DNA of 64,000 nt, from NCBI RefSeq assembly GCF_000174435.1, contig NZ_ACJN02000002.1:873490-937489 (forward strand). The letters are read 5' to 3'. The notes below the pieces were generated by a model, which saw only the letters and a program-made list of their open reading frames with translations, ran no database searches and was not told the DNA's origin. Positions 24,522 through 33,355 of the stretch are shown here, piece after piece (the first letter of the stretch is position 1; the number at the start of each line of letters is the position of its first letter). Source of the stretch: Desulfonatronospira thiodismutans ASO3-1 (GTDB lineage: Bacteria; Desulfobacterota; Desulfovibrionia; Desulfovibrionales; Desulfonatronovibrionaceae). The position numbers were made by a program, and so were the translations under genes.

Positions 24522-24884
24522 TTACTTTTTAAACAGGGAGCCAAGATCGGTCACGTTCTGACCGCCTCCGCCTCCCATGCCGCCCAGATTCTTGAGGTCG
24601 TTGGCTCCGGAGAGGGTGAGGTTGCTGGATGCCTCCATGTACTTGCTCTTGAGTTCTTCGGGGATTTTTTTGTAAAAGTAAATGATGTGCCTGCCTTCTA
24701 TCTCCCCGGTTACCTCATTTTCTATCGGATAACCGAAAGGAAGAAGCATCATCTGCACCCCTCCCTGCTGGGTGGGTATCATCTGCAGAATTGCCGGATC
24801 CGTAATTTTGTTTTCCTGGGCATTCCACTTGCCCAGGACCATGTCCCCGTTGACCAGCTTGACCAGTTGAATATCATAAGACAT
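24522..24884 (-). CDS. Small protein, possible Sm-like beta-barrel
   Basis: 120 residues. Residues 1-65 read as short beta strands: VKLVNGDMVLGKW resembles the first strands of an Sm/LSm fold (LxxGxxxxG), followed by ITDPAILQMIPTQQGG and a strand pair. Residues 70-95 are a helix (PEELKSKYMEAS). The C-terminal tail is low-complexity glycine (LGGMGGGGGQ) ending in LGSLFKK. The fold suggestion is an inference; no family is certain. It is monocistronic between a strong terminator and a divergent cvpA promoter. GGAGTAAAG precedes the ATG. Confidence 0.8.
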   Translation of the reverse strand: MSYDIQLVKLVNGDMVLGKWNAQENKITDPAILQMIPTQQGGVQMMLLPFGYPIENEVTGEIEGRHIIYFYKKIPEELKSKYMEASSNLTLSGANDLKNLGGMGGGGGQNVTDLGSLFKK

Positions 24885-25056
24885 AACTTTACTCCTTTAT
24901 AGTGATTGTGGTTTTGCTTCTAAAAAGTATTGAACTTAATTGCTTGGTTGTATACTGTCAAGGACGAACAAGCCGGGGCATTACTGCATGCCCGGGCAGC
25001 ACGCAGTACTGAACGGTTACGCCTGAATGAGGCGGTATTTTTTAGCGGAGAATGCC

Positions 25057-25617
25057 ATGAATGCCCTGGATATATTTTTTGTTGTTGTGCTTGGTTTTTT
25101 CCTTTTCCGAGGGATTTACAGAGGGCTGGTTCTGGAGGTTGCCTCCATCGGAGGGCTTATAGCTGGTTTTCTAACTGCCAACCGGTTTTACATGGATGTT
25201 TTTCCCTGGGTGCATGAGATTATCAACAATGAAACCTGGGCCCAGATTATAAGTTATCTGAGCATATTTCTGATAAGCATGGCAGCAGTGGCACTGCTGG
25301 CATTTTTTTTGAGAAGCCTGTTGAGAATGATCATGCTCGGCTGGCTTGACCGCCTGGGTGGAGGGGTACTTGGTTTTATCAAGGCGGGGCTTATCTGCAG
25401 CATTTCCCTTTTGCTCCTGACCGTTTTTCTGCCGGCTGAACACGCCCTGGTGGCTGATTCTCAGATTGCGCCATATCTGTTTGAACTAAGCGAGAGTCTG
25501 GCCGGGTATCTGCCCGAAGACCTGAAAGAGACTTTTTCGGACAAGGCCGGTAAGGCGACAGAAATGTGGGAGCACGGCTGGCAGGAACTATTTAACCAAG
25601 AGGCTGAAGAAAATTGA
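25057..25617 (+). CDS. CvpA family membrane protein
   Basis: 186 residues, starting at the ATG at 25057 with GCGGAG six bases upstream; the longer frame start at 25027 has no such signal. Four hydrophobic helices (about 3-20, 24-45, 60-85, 100-125) and the conserved FRGIYRGLVLEV and WLDRLGGGVLGFIKAG segments define CvpA. These proteins affect envelope integrity and, in E. coli, colicin V export; the biochemical role is unclear. The stop overlaps the TTG start of mazG (TTGA), so the two genes are coupled. Confidence 0.9.
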   Translation: MNALDIFFVVVLGFFLFRGIYRGLVLEVASIGGLIAGFLTANRFYMDVFPWVHEIINNETWAQIISYLSIFLISMAAVALLAFFLRSLLRMIMLGWLDRLGGGVLGFIKAGLICSISLLLLTVFLPAEHALVADSQIAPYLFELSESLAGYLPEDLKETFSDKAGKATEMWEHGWQELFNQEAEEN

Positions 25618-26390
25618 GTTCAAGAAGTGCAGTGGACGATCTGCAGGAGATAATAGAAAAACTTCTGGGTCCTGGGGGATGCCCCTGGGACCGGGAGCAG
25701 ACCCCTAAAAGTCTTTGCGATTACCTGGTGGAAGAAACCTTTGAACTGGTTGAGGCAATACGCTGCGACAACCCGGACGAGGTGAAAGAAGAACTGGGGG
25801 ATGTAGTGTTTCTTCTGGCCTTTATCAGTCGTCTGTACGGGGGTGGATCTTTTTTGCAGCAGGCCATGCACCAGGGGGCCAGGAAAATGGTTCGCAGACA
25901 TCCGCACGTGTTTGACGAAAAAGAGATAAATTCCCTACAGGAACTTACCCGAAACTGGGAAGAGATCAAAAAAACCGAAAAAAATCACACCCGCGGTTAT
26001 ATTCTGGATTCCGTTCCCAAAAGCCTGCCTCCGCTTCTTCTGGCCTACCGCATAAATTCCAAGGCAGCCAAAATTGGCTTTACCTGGGCCAGAGATGAAG
26101 ACCTGGAAGACAAGCTGGCCGAGGAATGGCAGGAATGGCAGGAAGCCCTGGAAAGCAGGGACAGGGACAGGATGCTGGAAGAATTCGGTGATTACCTGTT
26201 TACCCTTGTGGAATATGGGCGTCGCCACAAAATAAAAGCCAATTCTGCACTGGCTGAAACCAATGCCAAGTTTGCCCGCCGCATGCATCAGATGGAAGAC
26301 CTGGCCCTGGAGAAGGGATGGGACATATCCAAGCTGGATATGGAGCATCTTGAGGAACTTTGGCAGAAAGCCAAGGGGCATGGGGCATAG
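25614..26390 (+). CDS. mazG: Nucleoside triphosphate pyrophosphohydrolase MazG
   Basis: 258 residues, full-length two-domain MazG. It starts with TTG overlapping the cvpA stop; GAGGCTGAAG lies upstream and no ATG fits the conserved N-terminus. The first domain has GGCPWDREQTPKSL and the metal-binding ExxE...ExxD set EETFELVEAI and KEELGDVVFLL; the second has EWQEWQEAL and EEFGDYLFTL. MazG hydrolyses NTPs to NMPs and PPi, cleaning the nucleotide pool or altering ppGpp. The final residues AKGHGA run into the tandem repeat that follows. Confidence 0.95.
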   Translation: MSSRSAVDDLQEIIEKLLGPGGCPWDREQTPKSLCDYLVEETFELVEAIRCDNPDEVKEELGDVVFLLAFISRLYGGGSFLQQAMHQGARKMVRRHPHVFDEKEINSLQELTRNWEEIKKTEKNHTRGYILDSVPKSLPPLLLAYRINSKAAKIGFTWARDEDLEDKLAEEWQEWQEALESRDRDRMLEEFGDYLFTLVEYGRRHKIKANSALAETNAKFARRMHQMEDLALEKGWDISKLDMEHLEELWQKAKGHGA

Positions 26391-26522
26391 GGCAGAGGGC
26401 ATGGCGCATAGGGCATGGCGCATAGGGCATGGGGCATGGGGCATGGGGCATAGGGCATGGGGCATAGGGCAGAGGGCAGAGGGCATGGCGCAGAGGGCAG
26501 AGGGCATGGGGAGTGGGGCGTA
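26376..26522 (+). repeat. Degenerate heptamer tandem repeat (GGGCATA/GGGCATG type)
   Basis: About 21 imperfect 7-bp units such as GGGCATG, GGGCATA, GGGCAGA and GCGCATA run from the last codons of mazG. The reverse strand spells Pro/Ala/Cys/His low-complexity frames, which are artefacts. The region 26523-26657 is gene-free, with a further loose run of GTCAGAA units near 26582-26612. Confidence 0.8.
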
Positions 26523-26657
26523 GGGAGGGTGTCCCTATAGCTTAAGCGGGTTAAACGAAGTCCCCTGGCCATTGAGTTTCAGAAGTCAGAGGTGAGTGGC
26601 CAGAAGTCAGAAAAATCAAATAATTATGACGTCAGGTGACAACGGACAACGTACACT

Positions 26658-27344
26658 TTAGAGACGTTCCCTGCCCCCTGTGTCTGCAAAAATGGCCGCC
26701 ATCCGATCCAGGATTTCTTCCGGGGTGAGGCTGCCGGTATCAATGTTTACGGCATCCGGAGCCGGCACCAGAGGGGCGATGGCCCTTTCACTGTCCTGGA
26801 CGTCGCGGCGGCGCATCTGCTCCAGGATCTTTTGTTCATCAGCTTCCCGGCCCATTTCCTGGAGTTGTCTGCATCTTCTCGCCGCCCGCACCCCTGCATC
26901 CGCCTGCAGAAAGAATTTACATGAGGCGTCAGGGAACACCACCGTGCCCATGTCCCTGCCCTCGGCCACAAGAGAGGTTTCCCGCCCCATTTTCTGCTGG
27001 GACTTTTTCATGTATTCCCGCACCACCTTAAGCGCTGCAATGCTTGAAGCCAGAAGGCCCACTTCCTCGGTGCGCACCTGCTCCCCGATTACCCTGTCTT
27101 CCAGAAGAAGGCAGCTGTCCGGACCGGCTCCTTTGAGAGTAAAACGCATGCCATCAAGCCTTTTGGCCAGTTCTTCCTCCTGCATCTCAGCAGCCGAGGG
27201 TCCAAGCATCCAGGCTGCAGCACGGTACATGGCTCCGGTATCCAGGTAGGCGATCTTCAGCCTGCGGGCCAGACCTCTGGCCAGGGTTGTCTTGCCCACG
27301 CCTGCCGGGCCGTCTATGGTGATTGTGACCGGTCCAGTGCTCAC
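26658..27344 (-). CDS. cmk: Cytidylate kinase
   Basis: 228 residues. Phosphorylates CMP and dCMP with ATP. P-loop GPAGVGKTTLARGLA at residues 13-27, TGAMYRAAAW substrate site, VAEGRDMGTVVFPDA, and RRDVQDSERAIAPL. Its start overlaps the hisC stop by 4 nt (ATGA), so the genes are coupled, as often in this order. No Shine-Dalgarno of its own is needed. It is the last gene of the transcript that begins with the pil genes or a promoter inside them. Confidence 0.96.
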   Translation of the reverse strand: MSTGPVTITIDGPAGVGKTTLARGLARRLKIAYLDTGAMYRAAAWMLGPSAAEMQEEELAKRLDGMRFTLKGAGPDSCLLLEDRVIGEQVRTEEVGLLASSIAALKVVREYMKKSQQKMGRETSLVAEGRDMGTVVFPDASCKFFLQADAGVRAARRCRQLQEMGREADEQKILEQMRRRDVQDSERAIAPLVPAPDAVNIDTGSLTPEEILDRMAAIFADTGGRERL

Positions 27345-28447
27345 CCGATTATCTCCTGCATATATTTTATGAGTGTCTCGTTTTCCTCCCGGGTACCTAT
27401 GCTGACCCGCAAAAGGTGCGAAAACCCGTAGCTGTCCAGGGGACGGATGATGACTCCGCGCTTTAAAAGCTCCTGGAAGATATGGCCGGCATTCACCGGG
27501 GGCTGGAACATGATGAAGTTGGCCTGGGAAGGGTAGACACTGCAGCCCAGGTTTTCAAGTTCAACGGACAGAAATTTGCGTCCCCGGGTAATGATTGAGA
27601 GCGATTCCCGGGTAAAGTCACTGTCTTTCAACGCGGCCTGGCCGGCCTTTTCCGCCAGGATATTCACGCTGAAAGGCAGCCTTATGCGGCGCATGTAATC
27701 CGCCAGAATCACGGGAAGGATGGCGTAGCCGAGCCTCAGGCCGGCCAGGGCATGCATTTTGGAAAAGGTGCGCAGCACCACCAGGTTGGAATCGTTTTTA
27801 AAAAAAGACAGCATGGAGTAATGCTCCCGGGGCATTGCAAAATCGATATAAGCCTCGTCCACTACCAGACAGCATCCATGGGGCAGCTGTGATGCGAACC
27901 GGTCCAGTTCGGATGCAGGGGCTGCATATCCGGAAGGGTTGTCCGGGTTGGTCAGAAAGACCACCCTGGTATTAGCGTCAACAAGCTTTAAAAGTTCTTT
28001 CAGGTTGAAGCTGAAGTCCGGGTTTAATTTTGCCTGACGAAATTCCACCCCGCTCAGTCTGGCCTGCAGCCTGTAAATGCTGAAACAGGGGTCAAAGGCT
28101 ACTATGTTGTCCCGGCCCGGAACCAACAGCATGCGGATCAAAAGGTCTATAAGCTCGTCTGATCCATTGCCGCAGACTATGCAGGCAGGGTCAAGCTCCA
28201 GATGGCCTGCAACAGCCCGGCAAAGCTCCGGGTTGTTGGCCCCGGGATAGCGAAAGGCCAGGCCGGAGTTGCGGGTTATGGTTTCCTGCACCACCGGCGA
28301 AACCCCCAGGGGGTTTTCGTTGCTGGCCATCTTAATGACCCGGCTCAGTCCGTATTTATGCTTGATTTCATCGATGCCAAGGCCCGGAGAGTAGGGCTTG
28401 AATGATTTTACTTCTTCCCGGATGAAGGGGCTGAAATTTTCTGACAT
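27341..28447 (-). CDS. hisC: Histidinol-phosphate aminotransferase
   Basis: 368 residues of the class I/II aminotransferase fold. The PLP lysine is K230 in RTFSKMHALAGLRLGY; other signatures are SNENPLG, TNPDNPSG and DEAYIDF. It converts imidazole-acetol phosphate and glutamate to histidinol phosphate; related HisC enzymes can also act on aromatic amino acids. cmk follows with a 4-nt overlap. A small PilZ-like gene lies 47 bp upstream on the same strand. Confidence 0.93.
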   Translation of the reverse strand: MSENFSPFIREEVKSFKPYSPGLGIDEIKHKYGLSRVIKMASNENPLGVSPVVQETITRNSGLAFRYPGANNPELCRAVAGHLELDPACIVCGNGSDELIDLLIRMLLVPGRDNIVAFDPCFSIYRLQARLSGVEFRQAKLNPDFSFNLKELLKLVDANTRVVFLTNPDNPSGYAAPASELDRFASQLPHGCCLVVDEAYIDFAMPREHYSMLSFFKNDSNLVVLRTFSKMHALAGLRLGYAILPVILADYMRRIRLPFSVNILAEKAGQAALKDSDFTRESLSIITRGRKFLSVELENLGCSVYPSQANFIMFQPPVNAGHIFQELLKRGVIIRPLDSYGFSHLLRVSIGTREENETLIKYMQEIIG

Positions 28448-28494
28448 GGTTATCTGGACATTGCCTGTATTGGTTTTTTAAATGTGTTGGATGA

Positions 28495-28782
28495 TCAGCT
28501 GCGGCAACAGCTTTTGATGCGCTTTTCCAGTTCCTGCTCACAGGATGTGAGCAAAAGAAAGGTGCCCCGGGGCAGATCACTGCTTTCCGGGCCGGACAGG
28601 TTGGCCCATACAGGGACCATTTTCAGGGAGCCCCAGCTTGAACCTTCCACCACCAGGTCAATTTTCATTTCCCGGCCGATGGGAAGCTTACGTTCTCCTG
28701 GTATAAAGAATCCCTTCTGACCCAGAAAGCTTTCCTGCCAGATGCTGCGCAGGTCTCTGGATGAGGGCAGTTTCAGTTCCAT
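28495..28782 (-). CDS. Small protein, PilZ-like
   Basis: 95 residues. The pattern of strands (KGFFIPGERKLPIGREMKIDLVV, SLKMVPVWANL, GTFLLLTSC) is like a PilZ domain, which binds cyclic-di-GMP, but the N-terminal RxxxR and DxSxxG motifs are not evident. The last residues include CEQELEKRIKSCC, a cysteine pair. It follows pilQ by 11 bp, so a role in pilus control is plausible but unproven. Confidence 0.6.
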   Translation of the reverse strand: MELKLPSSRDLRSIWQESFLGQKGFFIPGERKLPIGREMKIDLVVEGSSWGSLKMVPVWANLSGPESSDLPRGTFLLLTSCEQELEKRIKSCCRS

Positions 28783-28793
28783 GCGTTACTTCT

Positions 28794-30512
28794 CTACTGG
28801 ATTTTTGGACGGATGAATATGAGCAGCTCGTCCATATTTTCTTCTACTAGTTCATGCTTAAAGAGCCAGCCCAGAATAGGTAGCCTTGATAGTGGTGGTA
28901 TGCCAGTCTCCCTTTGACTTTCTGATAACTTTTTGATTCCTCCAATTACTATGGTTTCACCATCTTCTGCAAACAGGGTGGTTTCAGCTTTTTTTACCTC
29001 AATATTACCTCCTTCGCCTGGAGCATTGTCACTGACCTCAAGGTTCAGTATGAGGTTGTTGTCAGGTGTGATTTGAGGTGTAACAATCAACTCAAGAGTT
29101 GCTGGCACGTATTCACGCCTGGTTCTGAGGTCTGCGTCAATGACATCGACTGCAACATCTGTTCCTTGCTCGATTTTGGCTTCCTGGTTGTTTAAGGTCA
29201 TAATCTGAGGTGCAGAGATTGTGTTTGATTTCCCTTGAGACTCACCCAAGCGTAATCTTGCTTCCAGCACAGAAAAACTCTGGCCTTCATGACCCATATA
29301 ACCAACACCGAGAAGACCTTCTAAATCGCTTGGGAAGTTGAAAGTATCCGGTGAGATAATGTTTGAATCCAGTCCTGGAGACTGGTATGCAAAGCCCCAA
29401 TCGACACCCAGTTCGCGGCGAAAACTCTCTGTAGCATATACCACCCTGGCTTCTATAAGCACCTGCCGTTCAGGACGATCAAGATTATCTATCAGTTGAG
29501 TGATTTCTTCAAGCTGGGAGGGAGTATCCCGGACTATCAGGGTGTTGGTGCGCGCGTCCTGAGTCACCCGGCCTCTTTCGGACAGAAAATCCTCAATCCT
29601 TGGCTGCAGTTCATCAGCCCTGGCGTAATTGATCTGAATAAATCTCTGCTGCAAGGGTTCAAGCTTGCGCAGGCTTTCCTGATCTTCCAGTTCCGCCTGC
29701 CTGGAGCGGCGGCGTCTTTCCTCTTCGGCTTCCAGTCTGTCCGCGGTGGTCACCCGGATGATATTGCCCTTGCGCACCATGCCCAAATCTTTTTGAGCCA
29801 GGACCAGGTCCAGGGCCTGATCCCAGGGGACTTCCCGCAGGCGCAGCGAAATCTTGCCCTGAACCTCCTCGTCCAAAATGAGATTGTATTCAGTGTGGTG
29901 GGTGATGAGGCGCAGAACATGTTCCACCTCAGCGTTTTGCAAATCTATGGATACCGGCTCACCAGTGTATTCTTCCCGCATGCCTGGAAAAAGAGAGTCC
30001 TGCATCAGCTCTCCTGCTTCCTGCTCCAGTGTGGCCAGTCCGGCTCCGGCTGGAGCAGCCCCGGGAGCATCACTGCCCGGAGCAATCTGAAACAGTAGTT
30101 CATCTTCAGCCTCCTGGACGCTGAAGTCCGGCTCACTGGACCAGACCCAGGTAAGTAAGGCCCCCTCATCAGTGTTTCTCAACAAAAGAGATTTCAAGGA
30201 GGTATCCATTTCGTTCAGGCGGTACAGCCGGACCAGTTTTTCCGCTGCTCTGCTTTCCGGCAAAAGTATGTGCATGCGGTCCTGTTCCCTGTCTGTGACT
30301 GTATGGCTGAAAGGTCCCTGTCCTAGAAGCTGTACATGCAGGGTCTTGTCCTGATCCACCCAGAAATCGATTTCCTGGATGGTATTCTGTGCATTCAGGT
30401 CCTCGGGGGGCGTTTCGGCCAGGGCGCTCTGCGAAATCAGCAAAGCAAAACCGGCTGTGAGCATAAGCAAGGCTGATAGCAACATCAGGTTCTTTTTAAG
30501 CATATCAATCAC
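28794..30512 (-). CDS. pilQ: Type IV pilus secretin PilQ
   Basis: 572 residues. Signal peptide about 1-32 (LLSALLMLTAGFALLI). An AMIN-type beta domain follows, then secretin N domains (FPGMREEYTGEPVSIDLQNAEVEHVLRLI in outline) and the C-terminal secretin barrel with VLIEARVVYA and EDGETIVIGG. The protein forms the outer-membrane pore for the pilus; it is on the short side because it has a single AMIN region. The last gene of pilMNOPQ. The 3' third of the gene is visibly richer in A/T than the rest. The start overlaps pilP by 8 nt. Confidence 0.95.
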   Translation of the reverse strand: MIDMLKKNLMLLSALLMLTAGFALLISQSALAETPPEDLNAQNTIQEIDFWVDQDKTLHVQLLGQGPFSHTVTDREQDRMHILLPESRAAEKLVRLYRLNEMDTSLKSLLLRNTDEGALLTWVWSSEPDFSVQEAEDELLFQIAPGSDAPGAAPAGAGLATLEQEAGELMQDSLFPGMREEYTGEPVSIDLQNAEVEHVLRLITHHTEYNLILDEEVQGKISLRLREVPWDQALDLVLAQKDLGMVRKGNIIRVTTADRLEAEEERRRRSRQAELEDQESLRKLEPLQQRFIQINYARADELQPRIEDFLSERGRVTQDARTNTLIVRDTPSQLEEITQLIDNLDRPERQVLIEARVVYATESFRRELGVDWGFAYQSPGLDSNIISPDTFNFPSDLEGLLGVGYMGHEGQSFSVLEARLRLGESQGKSNTISAPQIMTLNNQEAKIEQGTDVAVDVIDADLRTRREYVPATLELIVTPQITPDNNLILNLEVSDNAPGEGGNIEVKKAETTLFAEDGETIVIGGIKKLSESQRETGIPPLSRLPILGWLFKHELVEENMDELLIFIRPKIQ

Positions 30513-30999
30513 TGTCTCCCGGTCGGAGTTTCAGGGTGCTTAAGCTTTCCTCGATTCCGTAAGCTCCCTGAATATATTCTCTGACCAATACCCTGTCCGG
30601 GTGTATTTCCAGCACCTCTCCCTGGTTGGGGCCTATCCTGGTACCCTTGTGCAGCATGAAGCCTTTTCCGTCGGGCATTTCCACCATGGCCATTATTTCC
30701 TGCTCCGGGGACTGCATGGTGCCTACAAGCCTCAACTGCCCCAGTTCCACACGCTCCAGGGGAGTCAGGGGCCTTAGACGTTCAAGAGCTGGAAGCGCAT
30801 CAGGCGGCTCTTCCGGCATGACAAAAGGGACAAAGGGATCCTGCAGCCCTTCCGGGTTGTATTGCGGGGCTTCCACCTGCATCCAGTCCGGGTCAGGCGA
30901 GCTTCGGTCGTTGTCCTGCGCCGGGACGGGAAAGACAAAAACAAAAATAAAAGCAATGGAAAATACTGTTTTTGAAACGCCCCTGTTTTTTATTGGCAT
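30505..30999 (-). CDS. pilP: Type IV pilus assembly protein PilP
   Basis: 164 residues. Lipoprotein-like or signal-anchored N-terminus (TVFSIAFIFVFVFPVPAQ; no lipobox cysteine is seen), a Pro-rich linker, and the PilP beta-barrel with LEVVELGQLRLVGTM-type strands and HKGTRIGPNQGEVLEI. PilP joins the inner-membrane PilMNO complex to PilQ. Order pilM-N-O-P-Q is complete on the minus strand. Confidence 0.93.
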   Translation of the reverse strand: MPIKNRGVSKTVFSIAFIFVFVFPVPAQDNDRSSPDPDWMQVEAPQYNPEGLQDPFVPFVMPEEPPDALPALERLRPLTPLERVELGQLRLVGTMQSPEQEIMAMVEMPDGKGFMLHKGTRIGPNQGEVLEIHPDRVLVREYIQGAYGIEESLSTLKLRPGDSD

Positions 31000-31002
31000 T
31001 TC

Positions 31003-31620
31003 TTAATCATCCTCCAGGGCTGCCTCTTCTTCGGCGGTAAGCGCCCTGTAGACCCGCAGCCTTGATTCTGCAGTAAGCATCCTGTCCCTGGAGAACTGCT
31101 GCTCATCCACAGGACGCAGGCGCAGGCTTTCCAGGCTGACCAGCCTGTCCAGGCCGGCCAGGGCGTCAAAATAACCTACAAGGTCGTGAAAGCGGCCCTG
31201 CAGGCGCAGTTGCACACTCCGGCTGGCAAAGTAGTCATGCATCTCCTCGCTGCCGGGCTGGAAAAGGAGAAAGCGCACACCCTTTTCATTGCCCAGACGC
31301 TCAAAAGAAGCAAGAAGCCTCTCTAAAGCATGAGTGTCAGCAGGAAGCAGGGTCTGGGCCATCTCCAGTTCCTTTTGCATAGCTTCGGCTTCCTCTTCTT
31401 TTTTCGCCAACTCTGCCACCTGACCGGAGTACAGGGCAATGTCCGTTTCCAGATCTTCCAGTTCGGATTCAAGGTCCCTTGCCTGCTGCAGGTTGGGGCC
31501 TATAAAGAACTGCCATGAGCCTCCGCCCACAATAACCACCAACAGGACCAGGATAAGTATCCTGCGCCCTGTACTCAGGGATTCCACCCCGGCGATTATC
31601 TGCTCTCTGCTCAGTTTCAT
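31003..31620 (-). CDS. pilO: Type IV pilus assembly protein PilO
   Basis: 205 residues. One membrane helix at about 20-38 (ILILVLLVVIVGGGSWQFF), a coiled coil (residues 45-90, QARDLESELEDLETDIALY), then the ferredoxin-like periplasmic domain with GRFHDLVGYFDALAGLDRLV. PilO pairs with PilN and aligns the pilus machine. It lies 3 bp after pilN and 3 bp before pilP. Confidence 0.94.
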   Translation of the reverse strand: MKLSREQIIAGVESLSTGRRILILVLLVVIVGGGSWQFFIGPNLQQARDLESELEDLETDIALYSGQVAELAKKEEEAEAMQKELEMAQTLLPADTHALERLLASFERLGNEKGVRFLLFQPGSEEMHDYFASRSVQLRLQGRFHDLVGYFDALAGLDRLVSLESLRLRPVDEQQFSRDRMLTAESRLRVYRALTAEEEAALEDD

Positions 31621-31623
31621 GGC

Positions 31624-32211
31624 CTACTCTTCATTGCTGCCCTGCAGGGTCAACTCCCCGGGCAAAGGTTCTCCTGCCTGGACCAGGAAGTCAAACTCCA
31701 CCAGGTCCAGATCCTGCACCTGCCTGCGCGAGGTTCTTCTTGTGTTGACCTTGTGTACATAAGGCGACTGACGTAAATCGTCCACGTACCGGGCAAAAAC
31801 CTGGTTGTCCAGGACCACTCCCCGGATCTCCAGGGTGCTGTCGGGGTCCAGGTCCATGGATTCAAACCAGATCCTCTGGTCGGGCAGGTTGATGACCAGG
31901 GTTTCTATGTAGCGTACCGGAAGTGGCTGTATGGTGCGTATATCCTTGATGGCCCGGATATTGGACTGCATCTGTTCCATCTTGTCCTTGATCTCGTTAA
32001 TGTGTCTTACCTGCTGCAGCAGTTCGTGTCTTTGTTCATCCAGGTCGGCAACCCTGTTTTCAAGGCTGGAGACCCGGCTGCCGGACCACAGGATAAATAC
32101 CGCGCACACAAGGCTTATGCACACAATCAGGCCCAGGCCCAGGATGAGCTGTTTTTCCGCGGGTTTTACCCTGGCCCTTTTGGAGTGCGGTAACAGGTTG
32201 ATTTTGATCAT
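31624..32211 (-). CDS. pilN: Type IV pilus assembly protein PilN
   Basis: 195 residues. Begins with the conserved INLLPHS motif that binds PilM in the cytosol, followed by a membrane helix (about 24-45), a coiled coil and a periplasmic ferredoxin-like domain ending in VEFDFLVQAGEP. It is 3 bp from pilM and pilO. Confidence 0.95.
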   Translation of the reverse strand: MIKINLLPHSKRARVKPAEKQLILGLGLIVCISLVCAVFILWSGSRVSSLENRVADLDEQRHELLQQVRHINEIKDKMEQMQSNIRAIKDIRTIQPLPVRYIETLVINLPDQRIWFESMDLDPDSTLEIRGVVLDNQVFARYVDDLRQSPYVHKVNTRRTSRRQVQDLDLVEFDFLVQAGEPLPGELTLQGSNEE

Positions 32212-32214
32212 GGG

Positions 32215-33279
32215 TTAGATAAATCCTCTCAGGGCAAGGCCTGTAGGTACGCAAAACTGTGGCTTGATCGACTCCAGGTACTTGAGATCGAAATCATTGG
32301 ACTTTATTTCCACTTTTTTCCAGGGGTCCATGTGCCTGGTCTCCAGCTGCAACTCCTCTTCCAGGATGCTGCCAACACTCTGAAAAAGACTTCCTCCACC
32401 GGACAACTGGAGAATGGCGGCTTGTTTAACCGCCGGCACGGATGTCTGATAAAAGCTCACAAGTCTTTTGATTTCCGAGGCCCAGGTCCGCAGAACTTTT
32501 CCGCATTCGCTGTTGATGCGGTTTTTATCCTGGTTGCTTAAGGCATCCGGTCCCTGAAGCTTGAGGGCTTCAGCCCGGGAAGTATCCACTTCCAGGGCTG
32601 AAGCAATGACATCGGTCAACTGTTTGCCGCCGAAGGACATCTCCCGGAAGAACAGGGGCTGGTTTTTCCAGAATACAGCAAACATACTGTGCTGCCCCCC
32701 TATGTCCAGCAGGTATGCCGGCTTTTCGGTCAGTTCCGGATAATTAAATTCAAAACAGTTGCTCAGGGCAAAGGCGTCCACATCCACTATGCTAAGACCC
32801 AGGCCGGAATGGTCCATAACCTGGGTAAGGTCCTGAACCACTTTTTTCTTGGTGGCCACGAGAATGACTTCCTGGTTTTCGCTTTCAGGGTCCGGCTCCA
32901 GGATATGGTAGTCCAGGTGCACATCGCTTATATCAAAGGGAATGTACTGCCCGGCTTCTTCGTTTATTTTGCTTTCCAGGTCACCGGAGTCTGATTTTTC
33001 CAAGAATACCCTTTTTACAATTACTGAATGACCGGCCAGGGATGAGATTACGGATTTGTCCTTGAGGCCCAGTTGCCCCCATGCCTCTTTTATCCGCCGG
33101 CCTTTGCTCTGGAAATCTTTATGCTCGGCAGCCGACCAGACGATCCTGGCAACCCTGTCAAGTTGCGGCTCCCTGCCTTTGCGGGCAAGCCTTACAGTCT
33201 TGGCCCAGGTGCTGCCCAGGTCCAGGCTGCAGGAAGGGTTTTTGGTCTGCAGGAAGTTGAACATAGTTTTTTTCTGCAT
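32215..33279 (-). CDS. pilM: Type IV pilus assembly protein PilM
   Basis: 354 residues, actin/FtsA-like ATPase: LDLGSTWAKTVRL near residue 19 (phosphate 1), VDVDAFALSNCFEF, YLLDIGGQHSMFAVF (phosphate 2) and QLSGGGSLFQSV (adenosine motif). It binds the N-terminus of PilN at the inner membrane. The start could also be M6 (33264); no strong Shine-Dalgarno decides. First gene of pilMNOPQ. Confidence 0.95.
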   Translation of the reverse strand: MQKKTMFNFLQTKNPSCSLDLGSTWAKTVRLARKGREPQLDRVARIVWSAAEHKDFQSKGRRIKEAWGQLGLKDKSVISSLAGHSVIVKRVFLEKSDSGDLESKINEEAGQYIPFDISDVHLDYHILEPDPESENQEVILVATKKKVVQDLTQVMDHSGLGLSIVDVDAFALSNCFEFNYPELTEKPAYLLDIGGQHSMFAVFWKNQPLFFREMSFGGKQLTDVIASALEVDTSRAEALKLQGPDALSNQDKNRINSECGKVLRTWASEIKRLVSFYQTSVPAVKQAAILQLSGGGSLFQSVGSILEEELQLETRHMDPWKKVEIKSNDFDLKYLESIKPQFCVPTGLALRGFI

Positions 33280-33355
33280 ATTTCAGGCAGTACCAGGGCT
33301 GGTCTTACCTCTAAATAATTAAAGAGTCTTTTAACAGCAGTTGAGGAACAAGGCA

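Noticed and set aside
25935-26572. Minus-strand frames rich in Pro, Ala, Cys, His and Met
   Set aside because: They are translations of the GGGCATA heptamer tandem repeat, and partly overlap mazG antisense.
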